A stretch of DNA of 45,306 bases from Zelonia costaricensis (Eukaryota > Euglenozoa > Kinetoplastea > Trypanosomatida > Trypanosomatidae). The stretch covers positions 1-45,306 of the forward strand of contig JASAOO010003349.1 of NCBI GenBank assembly GCA_030849075.1, read 5' to 3'. Both the position numbers and the translations under genes were made by a program. Position 1 is the first letter of the stretch; each line of letters opens with the position of its first letter. A model generated the notes under the pieces. That model did no database searches. It saw nothing but the letters and a program-made list of their open reading frames with translations, and was not told the DNA's origin. This document shows positions 19,847 through 29,630 of this stretch, in pieces.

Positions 19847-21409
19847 TCAGCGACGTGGGCCCTTCGGCTGCTGCTGCTGCATCATCTGCATCATGTTCGC
19901 CATGGCGGACATGTCCGGCATCCCCCCCGCGCCGCCCGCCCCACCGCCCATGCCCTGCTGAAGCTGCTTCATCATCCCCTGCAGGCCACCCATTCCACCC
20001 AGCTGGCGGAGCATGTTCGGGTTGAGCAGCTTGGCGAGCTGGCCCATCTGCTGCTGCCCCATGCGACCCGAGGCGAGGCCGGACGGGTCCTGCGTCATGG
20101 CCTTGAAGTTCATCTTGCCCATCTTCTTAACGATCTCCTCGAACTTGGTGTAGCTCACGATCAGGCTCTGCACCTCGACCACAGAGTGCCCGCTGCCGCG
20201 CGCGATGCGGTGCATGCGGGAGGGCGTCATCATCTTCTTCACCTTCGCCTCGTCCAGCTCCGCGGCCGTCATGCTGTCCAGCATGTGGATGAACCCCTTC
20301 AGCGCAATGTCGCCGTGCTGCCCCGCGGCGCCGGCGAGACCCGACATGCCAGGCAGCATCTCCATGATCTTCCCCACCGACCCCATCTTCAGCACGTTCT
20401 GCAGGTGCTCGTACATGTCGCGCATCGTGAACTGACCGTCCTGCAGGCGCTTGTACAGCTCCTCGTTGCCGTCAATGTTGGCGTCCCGCATCGTGTCCAT
20501 CAAGCCGCCGATGTCGCCCATGCCGAGCATCTTCTGCACGAAGCGCTCCGGCTGGAAGCGATCGAAGTCCTCGAAGTGCTCGCCGGTGCCGATGAACACA
20601 ATCGGACTGCGCGTCGCCGCAACCGCGGAGAGGGCGCCGCCGCCCTTCGTCTGGCAATCGAGCTTCGTGACAATCACCGAGCCAACGGCCACCATCTCCT
20701 TGAAGTTGCGCGCCTGCTCCTCGACAGCCTGCCCGTCCGTGGCCGACATCACAAACACGATGTCGTCCGGCTTCACCGCCTTCTCGACTTGCTTCATCTC
20801 TTCGAAGAGCGCCGCCTCCTGCTTGTGGCGGCCACTCGTGTCGACGATGATGAGGTCGTACTTCTCCTTCTTGAGCTCGGCCACGCCCTCCTTCGCGATC
20901 GTGACCGGGTCCGCCTCGGTGAGGGAGCCGTAAAAGCGCACCTTCGCCTTTGTCGCGTTCTGCCGCAGCTGGTCGTACGCCCCTGCGCGGAACGTGTCGG
21001 CGCACACGAGAGCCGTCTTGAAGCCCTTGCGCTGGAAGTACGCCGCGTACTTGGTGCACGACGTCGTCTTGCCCGAGCCCTGCAGCCCGACGAACATGAC
21101 AACATTCTGCTTTCCCTTCTTGGGCATGAAGGCCTCCACACCGGGGTCGAGGATGCGCTTGAGCCCGTTGAAGACGGCGTTCTGCAGGATCTTGCGCTTG
21201 TTCAGCCCAGCGCCCTCCTCCGCGAGCGCGAGCTCGGTCTTGATGCTCACCTGCAGCTTCTTCACAATGGTGATGTTCACATCCGCCTGCAGCAGCGCAC
21301 GCGCGATTTCGTTGAGCAGTTCCTTCACATCGTCCTCGCCGAGCACCGACTTGGCGGACATGCGCTGGATCGCCTGGCCGATCTTCTGGCCGAGCTCCGC
21401 CAAGACCAT
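19847..21409 (-). CDS. SRP54: Signal recognition particle 54-kDa GTPase
   Basis: This 520-aa protein is the SRP54 subunit. It binds SRP RNA and signal sequences on ribosomes in the cytosol and docks with the SRP receptor. The N domain (about 1-95) contains the helical ALLEADV-like sequence ALLQADVNITIV. The G domain shows GLQGSGKTT (G1, 108-116), DTFRAGA (138-144), DTSGRH (190-195) and TKLD (248-251). The M domain (about 325-520) has LPGMSG, the PSRMHRIARGSG motif used in RNA binding, and a Met/Gln/Gly-rich tail. Length is normal for eukaryotic SRP54. The start is fixed by the conserved MVLAELGQKI and an acceptor AG 9 nt upstream. Confidence 0.97.
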   Translation of the reverse strand: MVLAELGQKIGQAIQRMSAKSVLGEDDVKELLNEIARALLQADVNITIVKKLQVSIKTELALAEEGAGLNKRKILQNAVFNGLKRILDPGVEAFMPKKGKQNVVMFVGLQGSGKTTSCTKYAAYFQRKGFKTALVCADTFRAGAYDQLRQNATKAKVRFYGSLTEADPVTIAKEGVAELKKEKYDLIIVDTSGRHKQEAALFEEMKQVEKAVKPDDIVFVMSATDGQAVEEQARNFKEMVAVGSVIVTKLDCQTKGGGALSAVAATRSPIVFIGTGEHFEDFDRFQPERFVQKMLGMGDIGGLMDTMRDANIDGNEELYKRLQDGQFTMRDMYEHLQNVLKMGSVGKIMEMLPGMSGLAGAAGQHGDIALKGFIHMLDSMTAAELDEAKVKKMMTPSRMHRIARGSGHSVVEVQSLIVSYTKFEEIVKKMGKMNFKAMTQDPSGLASGRMGQQQMGQLAKLLNPNMLRQLGGMGGLQGMMKQLQQGMGGGAGGAGGMPDMSAMANMMQMMQQQQPKGPRR

Positions 21410-21418
21410 CTTGCCGAG

Positions 21419-21420
21419 CT
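21419..21420 (-). promoter_or_regulatory. Spliced-leader acceptor of SRP54
   Basis: In sense orientation the tract TTCCCTTTTTTTCCTTTTCTT is followed by about 30 nt without AG, then TGCGTAG. The ATG follows 9 nt later. Confidence 0.6.
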
Positions 21421-22827
21421 ACGCAGTGGGAGTGAGGACGGTGGTGGATAAGAAAAGGAAAAAAAGGGAACTCGAGCTGCTGCAGGCTTGTTCTTGGTTT
21501 CACCGGAGTCCTGAGAGCTTCGACAGTGGCGCAGTAGCGTAAGCGGGTGCGTACCTTCGTACTGTCTGATACTGTGGTGGTTGTTGGTGTTGTTGTGTGT
21601 GTGTGTGGGTGAGCAGGAGTGCGGGCACCGGTGCAGCGGTGATCTCCGCAAATACAGCGACCGCGACGTGTTCGAGCCGGTGGGGGGGCTGAGGGGCGCG
21701 GCGCACAGTCCCAGAGTGTACGAGGGGAAACAGAGAAGGAGAAGGATGGTCCAGGTGGGTGGCGGAGCGGGAGGGAGGGGGGAGGGGAGGGCAGACATGA
21801 CAGCAGGCAAGCATGCCGTGTCAGTGTGAAGCCGAGGTGTGCCGTCTCCAGTTCGCACGACAGGTGCACCAGCGCGGAGTGTCTCACACCCGCCTTTGTG
21901 TTGGGAGGGCTCCCGTGTGTGGCGAGCGCGACACGTGTGAGGCGCGCCACGGGGGGGGGGAGGGAGGGANCAGGTGCGAGGATGCAAGTATCTTGATGCT
22001 GTTGTGAAGGTCTTTAGAAGCGAGGTCGGTGTCTGGCAAGGATGCGGGTGCGGGGTGAGGGGTGAGGGGTGAGGGGGTGGGGGCGTCTGGGCGATGAGAC
22101 GAGGGGAGAGGAGGTGCGCGTGGGTGTGCCGCACTCTCCATCCCGTGCCACGCATACTGCCCCGACCCTCACCCCCCTCCCCTCCCCTGTCGTCCACTCG
22201 CCCCCCTCCCCCGCCCCCCGGGTCGGCCCTGCCATGAGCCGAGAGCTCCCGTGACGGCCACCCCGGGCCCCCCCCGGAGAAAAGGTGAGGTCGTAGAAGA
22301 GCGCTTATTCGAGGCAGCGGCGTGCGTTGGTCGGGGACGGGGCGTGCGCCGCACGGGAGGCGCCACTCCGCAAGGGGCTCTCTTGGCCGCCCCCCCCCCT
22401 TCCCCACTCCGGTTTGCGTGGCACGCAAGCTCGTATGCAGTCCGTTGTGATGCAGCCGTAGCAGCATGCACTCACAAGCCCATCCCTCGCCTCCCAGCCC
22501 CCCCCCCCCACCCCTCACGGTAGCACGGCAGTCCTCGCTGCTGCACCAGCCGCTACCTTGCAAGTGGGTCGCCCCTCCGGCGACATCAACGGCAAGAATG
22601 CGTTACACGCACGCGGACGCGAAGACGCCATAGCGAACCCAACAACGCCGTCGCCTCAGCCGACGACGCGGGTGCGGGCACTTGGCAGTGCGTGGAGCAC
22701 CGCAGCCCCACTGCCGCCGTGACAGCACACTGGCGGCGTGCAAGCGGAAGCAAAGGTCGCACACGCGCACGGCGGACGCCCTCAACAGTGGCAGTGAGGG
22801 CACACAAGGGCACTGCGCTGGGGCAGC
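21421..22827. other. Intergenic region between SRP54 and the small Tim gene
   Basis: No gene is supported. It contains a (GT)n tract at about 21594-21608, G-rich runs, a single N at 21970, and a short GGGGTGA-type repeat at about 22054-22080. C-runs of 9 or more occur around 22390 and 22500. The stretch 22590-22827 is non-repetitive but lacks a convincing frame. Confidence 0.55.
21970..21970. other. Ambiguous base (N), probable assembly gap
   Basis: A single N follows a G-rich run. Unlike the N at 13478, no duplicated flank is visible. Confidence 0.8.
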
Positions 22828-23085
22828 TCACTTGCGCGACTCCACATCCTCGAACTTGCCGTAGTTGATGTTCGTGATGACGGTGGCCTGGTTGATCTTG
22901 GCGAGGCAGTTGTCCATGCACGTCTTCTCGCTCCAGTAGAAGTTGTTGAAGTAGTAATTGTGCACGCAACGCTCATGGCAGGAGAGACTGGCGTGGAAGG
23001 CCATGCGGTCCTCCTGGATGGCCTGCATCACGTCGAACTCCTCGTTGAAGGCGCTCTTGCGCCGCGGCTGCTGGTACGGGTCCAT
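22828..23085 (-). CDS. Small Tim (Tim8/9/10/13-like) intermembrane-space chaperone, 85 aa
   Basis: The protein has the twin CX3C signature of small Tim proteins: CHERC (36-40) and CMDNC (56-60), separated by 15 residues. These cysteines form two disulfides after import into the mitochondrial intermembrane space, where small Tims carry hydrophobic precursors to the inner-membrane translocase. Length is typical. No presequence is present, as expected for import by the Mia40/Erv1-type route (trypanosomatids lack a recognisable Mia40, by established knowledge). Aromatic residues (YYFNNFYW) fill the inter-motif loop. Which family member it is cannot be decided here. The start at MDPYQQPRRK is supported by an acceptor AG 23 nt upstream. 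Confidence 0.9.
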   Translation of the reverse strand: MDPYQQPRRKSAFNEEFDVMQAIQEDRMAFHASLSCHERCVHNYYFNNFYWSEKTCMDNCLAKINQATVITNINYGKFEDVESRK

Positions 23086-23108
23086 GGCGACCACACAACT
23101 GCAGAAGA

Positions 23109-23110
23109 CT
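23109..23110 (-). promoter_or_regulatory. Candidate spliced-leader acceptor of the small Tim gene
   Basis: The sense sequence GCTCTCCCCTCCCCCCAG ends here. A second AG (CTTCTGCAG) lies a few bases closer to the ATG. Confidence 0.5.
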
Positions 23111-23686
23111 GGGGGGAGGGGAGAGCGGAGCTTCCACGAGTGAGTGTCTGTGAAGAAGTAAGTGGAAGGGGGAGCAGGTCGATCAAGCTGTGTTGATCTT
23201 GGTAACGAGACTGGAAGAAAAAAGGGGTTGGTGAAAGGAAAGAGAAGTGGAACGGTGTCGTCCATCATCCTGCTAGCTGCCGACCTAGCGCTTGCACGGC
23301 TATGCAGTGCAGCACTTTCTTTGTGGTAGCGCGCCGCTTCGTCCCCACTCGCTTTCGATTTCGCGTTCTGACTTCCAAGGCACTAACCCAGTCCACGCAG
23401 AGCCCACCGCCGTGCGGCGCTGCTCAGCCGCACCGTGGCAACGACGGATAGCTACATCCTGGTACGGCTTCCGCCAGGCCACGTGTCGCCCCGTCCCCCA
23501 CCCCTCCTTCGCCTCTCACCAGCGTGTCGAGGGCCACGGCCTGTGGCGAAGGCGACTGGCTGCTGTGAGGGCTTCGTTAAAGAAGGCAGGCGGCGCTCCT
23601 CTAGCCGCACCCTTCACCCCGGCACACTCCTTATCGCCGTAGACATCCAGGTAGCTGACCTCGGTTTCCGCGTCTCTCTACTGATC

Positions 23687-23689
<3 letters not shown>

Positions 23690-23725
<36 letters not shown>
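23690..23725. repeat. (GT)18 microsatellite
   Basis: Uninterrupted 36-bp GT repeat in the 3' region of the DUF523 gene. Confidence 0.95.
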
Positions 23726-23726
<1 letters not shown>

Positions 23727-23931
23727 CGAGGACCCAATTGCTGAAACGAGAACTCCTCTTCTTCCGCTTCAGACTCAGCTCCCGCACATCTGTGAGGAGG
23801 AAGGTCAGACGAGGCGGAGGCCGGGGGCGGGGGGAGCGAGAGCAGCATCCCTCCCTGCACTCCTCCCTTGAGAAGCCACCCACGCACGCATCGTGAGCGC
23901 AGGAGGAGGCGTGGAGGAGCGTGGCGAGGGC

Positions 23932-25122
23932 TCACCCTCCTCCCCTCCCGGGTAACGCTGCACTCCGTAGAGAGCGTCGCCACTCGCGGTGCCGCAGCAC
24001 ACGCTCCAAGAAGCAGTCAAGAGACGTCAACTCCAGCGGCGTGGCGGCGCTCACTTCGTCCGCTTTCCTCCGCCTCAGACCTGCGCCGGCGGCGGCAGCC
24101 CGCTCCTGCTGCTCCTCCGCACGGAACTTGGTAAGCAGGCAGTCCGACGTGATCAGCACCGGTGGCGCTGCACCGTCGCCGCCATCAAGAGAGTCAGGGT
24201 GGGGTTGCGCACCTGCGTTCCGCGTGCAGTGGCGCGACGCAAGGGAGTTGCGAAGCAGCTGCGTGAAGAAGCCGTCCACGAACGAGAAGTGGTCCGCGTC
24301 GTGGCTCGGTGCAGCAGGGCGCCGGCCGGCGCCCTGGTGTCTTGCCGAAGCGCTGCTGCCATCACCGCCGTCGTAGAGCCGCGCGTCGCCCACGCCGCAG
24401 CTCGGCGACGACGACTTGAGCACAACCCCATCCACATCAGCCACGCAACGGCGCAGCTCAGCGAGATGCAGCGCCGCGCCCCCCTCCGAGACCGTCAGGG
24501 TGTCGAGCGTGTCGTGCGCAGGATCGAGACGCAGCAGGGCACTGCGGGGGTCCGTGTAGGACTCGACGCGACAGCCCGATGCGCCCGCAGCCCCGGGGCG
24601 GTCCTCCTCCCCGCATTCACAAGCTGATGGAGTCGCGGCTCGCACAAGCCGCAGCGGGGAACGCGGCGCTGGCAGACCAAGAAGCTGCATCTCGGGGCAC
24701 ACCGGCAGGCACCGGACGAGACAGAGCTCCTTCACGAGCACCTCGGTGAGGAAGAGGAGTGGCAGGGGCCGCAGTGTGGCTGGCAGTCGCGTGTGCGTAC
24801 CGCGGTACGTGACGGGGTAGCTGAGCAAGCACGCACTGATCAGCAGCACGGGCTGCTCGAGTGCTTGCGGTGACGACGCATCAGCAGACCCACTGCGCGG
24901 GCAGCCAGCGCACTGCCATGAGGCGGCCGGCTTTGCCACGTGGAGGTCAGACAGCGGGCGGGTGCGCGGTGTTGGCTGTCGAGAGGCGCGGAAGGCGCTG
25001 AGCCGCTCGTCGAGCTCATTCTGCGCCCACCAGGCCGTCACGAGCGGCAGCGGCGGCTGGGCTGGCGTGGCAGGGCAGCGTAAACATGCAGCCCGTGCGC
25101 AGAGACCTAGGGAGGTGCTCAT
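23932..25122 (-). CDS. DUF523/TudS-like protein, putative [4Fe-4S] desulfurase, 396 aa
   Basis: Three DUF523 signature blocks occur in order. LLISACLLSYPVTYRG (93-108) matches the SACLLG..CRYDG block. LPVCPEMQLLGLPAPRSP (139-156) matches CPE..GGLPTPR. VVLKSSSPSCGVGDARLYDG (about 233-252) matches LK..SPSCG...YDG. Cys99, Cys142 and Cys242 fall where bacterial TudS (thiouracil desulfurase) holds its [4Fe-4S] cluster. That function is known for bacterial members; here it is inferred. Bacterial DUF523 proteins are about 150-170 aa. This one has an extra 90-residue N terminus with CxxC (71-74), an insert at about 165-225, and a charged C-terminal part. The second Cys of the first block (C..CRYDG) is replaced by Thr. 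The start at MSTSLGLC is the first ATG; the 13 codons before it begin with GTG. Transfer from bacteria is possible. Confidence 0.75.
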   Translation of the reverse strand: MSTSLGLCARAACLRCPATPAQPPLPLVTAWWAQNELDERLSAFRASRQPTPRTRPLSDLHVAKPAASWQCAGCPRSGSADASSPQALEQPVLLISACLLSYPVTYRGTHTRLPATLRPLPLLFLTEVLVKELCLVRCLPVCPEMQLLGLPAPRSPLRLVRAATPSACECGEEDRPGAAGASGCRVESYTDPRSALLRLDPAHDTLDTLTVSEGGAALHLAELRRCVADVDGVVLKSSSPSCGVGDARLYDGGDGSSASARHQGAGRRPAAPSHDADHFSFVDGFFTQLLRNSLASRHCTRNAGAQPHPDSLDGGDGAAPPVLITSDCLLTKFRAEEQQERAAAAGAGLRRRKADEVSAATPLELTSLDCFLERVLRHREWRRSLRSAALPGRGGG

Positions 25123-26037
25123 GGTCCTCCTGTGTCGGCGCAGGCGTAGGGAGTGAGGCACGGCGCCTCTCTGTGTGGACTACGCAAGACTCGGGAGCGG
25201 TGAGCGGATTAGAACGTGCGGGGGGAGGGAGGGGGGGGGTAGGCATGCCTGTGTGCGAGTTTGGAAGGGCGAGAGGGGGGGGGGGCAGTCTTGCCTCGCC
25301 ACGGAGCAGAGTTGAGAGGAAAAGGCGAAGTACGTAGCTGTGCAAGAGGCACGCCGCACCCTCGCAGCACTCGGGCCGCTCTGCGTGCCGATTGCGGCCG
25401 TGAGGTGCCAGTGCCCGCGTGACGTGCTACCCGGTGGGGGAGGGGGGGGGAAGTTGAAGTCGGTGGGGTTGCAGGCAGAGACGTAAAGCAGAGCAGGTGG
25501 CATTGAAGCAATAAACGCGCCATTGCCCCTCCCACAAAGCACATCCACATCCACACATCCACACACACACGCACGTGCTCGGCGCATCGTCTTTCGCTTT
25601 ACGCAGTGCGCACTTGCTCAGTTCATGTCGCGTCATCGATCCAACAACGCACCGAAGACGCCCCCCCCCCTGTGCGGAACTGCAGAGCAAGGCACGCACC
25701 AGTCGCCTTTACCTTTATCCCCCTTCTTGTCAATATCGCATCAGCGCGTGCGTGGCGCCGGTCCTCCCGCCGCCTCCCCCCCCCCTTTGCAGCGGGGGAG
25801 AGTGACGATCTTGACTGCTACTGCGCTGCGTGCATCCCACACACACTGGGCAGGGAGGGGGACGAGGCTCAGAAGGATACACAAGCGTATAAAAACTGGA
25901 GTGTCCAGTAGAGATGCGTGTCTCGGTTGCGTGCGCAATCACACACACGCACGCACACACACACACACACACACACATGCACATAGCAACTCTTGTCCGC
26001 TCCCCCCCCGCCCATCGCGCGGGAGTGCTGAAGCGAG
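25123..26037. other. Intergenic region between the DUF523 and TMEM245-like genes
   Basis: No gene is supported. It contains G-runs (25219-25290), short CA tracts around 25560, a pyrimidine-rich block (25650-25800) and (CA)n at about 25952-25977. Confidence 0.55.
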
Positions 26038-28923
26038 TCAGCAGCCGCTGACCTCTGGGGACTCGACGACGGGGTTCGCGTCCTCTTCGCCGGCCTCGTC
26101 CAGGAAGTACCGCGGCGGCGACGGCCTGGCCGCGAAGCTGCTCGTCAGGTCGCGGCTCGCCACGACGACGTCCCAGTTGTCGAAGAGCACGCGAGCGACA
26201 ATCACGGTGAGCGGCCCGAAGACGATACCGCGCGTGCCGTATGCGACGAAGCCCAGGACGAGCGAGGTGCCCACCACAAAAGGCTGCAGCTGTTCCCGGC
26301 CCTTGCCAGCCGCGTCCGTGATGAAGCCGCCGCGCAGACCGCGCGAGACGCACAGTAGCCACTCGTCACCGCACTCGAGCAGCACGGCCAGCGCGAGGCT
26401 CAGCGCTCGGGTGTAGTGGAGCGGGTACGGCTTGCCCCACACGCGCACCTCCACCCACGCGTGCCCTTCCGCCGGCAGCTCCAGCAGCGGCGCCGCGGCG
26501 GTGCCGCCGTGCGGGACCCTGGGCACCTCGGACGTGAGAAGACTCGCGAGCTGGACGAGCATGTACACCAGCGCAATGGAGCACGGGCTGAGCCACTTGG
26601 GCACGAGCGGGAAGAGGGCGAGCACGACGGACACGAGCCCCTGCAGAAACGGCGTCGGAAAGCCCCACATCTTGAAGACGCAGAAGGTGACGCAGAAGTG
26701 AAACCACGTCAGGTGCCAGAAGGACTGCAGCAGCGTGATGAACGAGACGGTGATGTCTTGCTCGATGTTGCGTGCGTGGTAGTCGCCCAGCTCCGGCTGC
26801 ATCACGCGCAGGGCCTTCGCGACGCCGTAGTACAGCACCGTGTGCTCCAGCTGCGTCAGGTAACGGTAGAAGAAGACGAACAGCATGACGGCGTACAGGC
26901 TGTCGAAGAGGCCGAGCAGGTTGGCGCCGACACGCATGCAAAGACGCAGCGCAAACTCGACGTACGGCAGCACGCGCGACGCGATCAGCCGGGACACAGT
27001 GAGCCAGTCGATGTCCACCTTCGCCGCAGCCGAGTTGGACGCGCCATGCCCGCCGCTGCCGCCCGTGCTGAGCTCGACGTCGGCAGAGCCGTTTGCGTCG
27101 TTGCCGGCTCTCCCGGCGGACCCAGAGAGGGAGGCGTAGATGAGCGACTTGGCCGCGCTGGCGGAGCGCAGGCTGCGCGCGCTTGCCCACGCCGTCCGCC
27201 ACGAGGAGCGGGTCGCCTCGGATGAAGCACCGCTCGAGGCAGTGCTCGACGCCGCCCCGACCGCGTCGCGAGTGACGATGGCGAGCAGCGGTGGGGGGAG
27301 CACGTGCATGAGCGTCTCCAGCATCAGCGTGACGTTGCCGTCGCTGAACATGTCCGCCAGCTCCTGCACCACGACGTCTTGGAGCTTATCAACAAGAAGA
27401 ACATCGAGACGACTGTGCTGCGGACCCGCGACGCCGAGTGCGGCCATGACAACATCCGTTGACAGCGGCGCAGAACCCACCGTGCTGCTCGAGCTGGAGT
27501 TGAGTGCCGCGGCCCGCATTGACGTCGACGACAAGCGCGGCGAGGCCTGCGCCTCCTCCTCGGCACCGCCGCCACCGCTGCTGCCCACCACGGCGGAGGT
27601 GGTGCGGCGCACGGCAGCCCCGATGGACAGCACGTCTGCCGTGGCGTTGAGCGCGAGCCCGGCGAGAAAAAAGGTGATGACGGCGACGCGCCACAGCCGC
27701 CCCACCGACCCCACGAAGGAGCTCGTCGACATGAAGGGCACCGTCACGGCAAACACCGCGGCTAGGGCGAGGTGCAGCAGCACGAAGTACGCGACACCGA
27801 TCAGGAGGTGCGCCACGCCGATGAGAATAAACACCGTCAGGTACCGCAGCACGCGCCGGCCGCGCGGGGTGGCAACAAGACGGCGGTGCTGCAGTGTGGG
27901 CGAGGCTGGCGCTGCCACAGCAGACGCGGCTGCCTTTGCCGTGGTGGTCGCAGTGGGAGCGCGCGTGCCGGCCCCTGCAACGCCTCGCGGTGCAGCGGCA
28001 TCTGCTGCTGCGCCGCTCCCGCCCTGCTTCCTCTGCGTGCCGCTCATAGTACGGGTCGGCGGCGGCGCAGCAGCGGCTGCCGCCGCGTACCCGCCGGTGC
28101 CGCCGTCGCCCAGGAGGCGCGAGCGGGCGTGGACGCGGAGCTTGTTGAGGCCGAGGAAGAAGGTGCCCTGCATGACGACAAAGGACACGAAGTGGCGCAG
28201 CGAAAGCCACGAGCCGATCAGCCCCATCAGGCGCCCCCGCACTGCCCAATGCCGCTGCATGCGGGCCATGCGGTCGACCGCGGTGCCCATGTACAGCGCT
28301 GAGCGGAGTCGGCTCCGGGGGTGCATCACGATGGAGAGCAGCACCCCGTACATGATGCTCTGACCGTACGGCGCCACGAGCACGTAAAGGGCGTAGCAGA
28401 TGCAGAGCACAAGGAGGAACATGATCGCCGACGTGGCGCCGAGGACCACTTCGGACCAGTGCCGCGCGTACGCCGCGTTCTGCGCCGGTGTCACCGCGAC
28501 GACGCCACGGCTGAGGGTGGGGTCTAGCTGCGGGCCCGGGGGAGAGTGCATCAGCGACGGCAGGTCGACGCCCGACCGGTCCAACACGTCGCCCGAGTTG
28601 GGGGCGTGGCGGAGGCGCGGCAGGGGGGCAACGCCATCGTCGGAGGCCACCACCGACGGCTCCTCCCGCTGCAGCAGAGCACCGCCAGTGCCGACTGGCG
28701 GAGGCAGAAGGGGCCGAGTCAGCAGCGAGGGCTGCCGCATCGGGTGCGGACTGCGCTCCCGGCGAAGGGCGCCATCAGGCGTGGTGGTTGAGCGCAGAGT
28801 TGGGGAGGCGGAGAAGCGAAGCGGTGAGGTCGAGGCGGACGCCGTCGCGGCGGGGACGGGCCCAGGATGGTTCCCCGGCGGCGTTGCCGTGTCCGACTGC
28901 TGAGGCCGCCGCTTGCGCCCCAT
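26038..28923 (-). CDS. TMEM245/AI-2E-transporter-like polytopic membrane protein, 961 aa
   Basis: The first ~150 residues are Pro/Ser/Arg-rich and probably cytosolic. Hydrophobic segments then begin at about residue 159 (LGATSAIMFLLVLCICYALYV) and continue (FVSFVVMQGTFFLGL, YLTVFILIGVAHLLIG, VITFFLAGLALNA), with low-complexity Ala/Thr and Ser-rich loops between them. A second cluster follows (ALRLCMRVGANLLGLF, LYAVMLFVFFYRYL, FHFCVTFCVFKMW, LQGLVSVVLALFPLVP). The C-terminal part (LVLGFVAYGTRGIVFGPLTVI at about 885-905) matches the last conserved block of AI-2E transporter/TMEM245 proteins. About ten membrane helices are expected. Substrate and membrane are unknown. The start at MGRKRRPQQS is supported by an acceptor AG 10 nt upstream; the longer frame runs through a CA repeat read as His-Thr. 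Confidence 0.82.
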   Translation of the reverse strand: MGRKRRPQQSDTATPPGNHPGPVPAATASASTSPLRFSASPTLRSTTTPDGALRRERSPHPMRQPSLLTRPLLPPPVGTGGALLQREEPSVVASDDGVAPLPRLRHAPNSGDVLDRSGVDLPSLMHSPPGPQLDPTLSRGVVAVTPAQNAAYARHWSEVVLGATSAIMFLLVLCICYALYVLVAPYGQSIMYGVLLSIVMHPRSRLRSALYMGTAVDRMARMQRHWAVRGRLMGLIGSWLSLRHFVSFVVMQGTFFLGLNKLRVHARSRLLGDGGTGGYAAAAAAAPPPTRTMSGTQRKQGGSGAAADAAAPRGVAGAGTRAPTATTTAKAAASAVAAPASPTLQHRRLVATPRGRRVLRYLTVFILIGVAHLLIGVAYFVLLHLALAAVFAVTVPFMSTSSFVGSVGRLWRVAVITFFLAGLALNATADVLSIGAAVRRTTSAVVGSSGGGGAEEEAQASPRLSSTSMRAAALNSSSSSTVGSAPLSTDVVMAALGVAGPQHSRLDVLLVDKLQDVVVQELADMFSDGNVTLMLETLMHVLPPPLLAIVTRDAVGAASSTASSGASSEATRSSWRTAWASARSLRSASAAKSLIYASLSGSAGRAGNDANGSADVELSTGGSGGHGASNSAAAKVDIDWLTVSRLIASRVLPYVEFALRLCMRVGANLLGLFDSLYAVMLFVFFYRYLTQLEHTVLYYGVAKALRVMQPELGDYHARNIEQDITVSFITLLQSFWHLTWFHFCVTFCVFKMWGFPTPFLQGLVSVVLALFPLVPKWLSPCSIALVYMLVQLASLLTSEVPRVPHGGTAAAPLLELPAEGHAWVEVRVWGKPYPLHYTRALSLALAVLLECGDEWLLCVSRGLRGGFITDAAGKGREQLQPFVVGTSLVLGFVAYGTRGIVFGPLTVIVARVLFDNWDVVVASRDLTSSFAARPSPPRYFLDEAGEEDANPVVESPEVSGC

Positions 28924-28933
28924 GGAAAAAAAG

Positions 28934-28935
28934 CT
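28934..28935 (-). promoter_or_regulatory. Candidate spliced-leader acceptor of the TMEM245-like gene
   Basis: The sense sequence GGCCCTCGCCTCTAG ends here. CTTTTTTTCC and the ATG follow, giving a predicted 5' UTR of about 10 nt. Confidence 0.45.
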
Positions 28936-29595
28936 AGAGGCGAGGGCCCCACGCGTGTGCGTGTGCGTGCGTGTATTTGTGTGTGTGCGTGCGTGTATGT
29001 GTGTGTGTGCTGAGGGGCGGTCGGCCCTGACGGAGGAGGGAGAAGGAGGGAGGGGTGCCGGGGGGAGGGGGGGAGGAGAGGACTGCACGAAGCCGGTTGA
29101 AGCAAGGATGGAGAGGGGGAGGGGGGAGAGAGAGGCGGTCTTCGAGTACACCGACGTGATGGACGCCGATGTGCGGACAGACGAAACGCAGCGAAGAGGG
29201 TCCGCGAGGAGGGACGCGGCACGACTGCACCGCCCACGCTTGATGTCCGCCGCCATCTGCGCGCTCTCTCTCGCTATTCCCCTTCCCTTCGCGTGGACCC
29301 TTCTCTTGATGTGTCTGTGTCTGTCTCCTGCGTGTGAGGGTGGTGTTCGAGCAGGCGGGCGCACCCATCCCACGCCATCAAGGCAACAACACGAGTGTGC
29401 AACCTTTGCACACAAGGGCCAACAACGATGCCGCTCAGCGGACGTGCCAGTGCCTCCACCGCAGCAGCGGGGGTGGGGGTGGGGATTGGAGGGGAGACCC
29501 CGATAGAGAAGGAAGGGGACGGAGAGGGAGGATAAAACTCAGCAGATAAGCCTGCCAGGAGCCTCGAGGAGACCAGAGAGTCCACGTCCAGGTGT

Positions 29596-29630
<35 letters not shown>

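Larger units (their letters stand above)
23086..23931. other. Intergenic region between the small Tim and DUF523 genes
   Basis: It contains the longest dinucleotide tract in the window, (GT)18 at 23690-23725. A 60-codon minus frame at 23300-23482 begins with GTG, not ATG, and was not accepted. Confidence 0.5.

Noticed and set aside
19775..21451. 558-codon plus-strand frame opposite SRP54
   Set aside because: Antisense shadow of SRP54; composition again reflects codon complementarity.
23300..23482. 60-codon minus-strand frame with protein-like composition
   Set aside because: It begins with GTG and has no ATG. With no family resemblance it was not accepted, though its composition is less repetitive than its surroundings.
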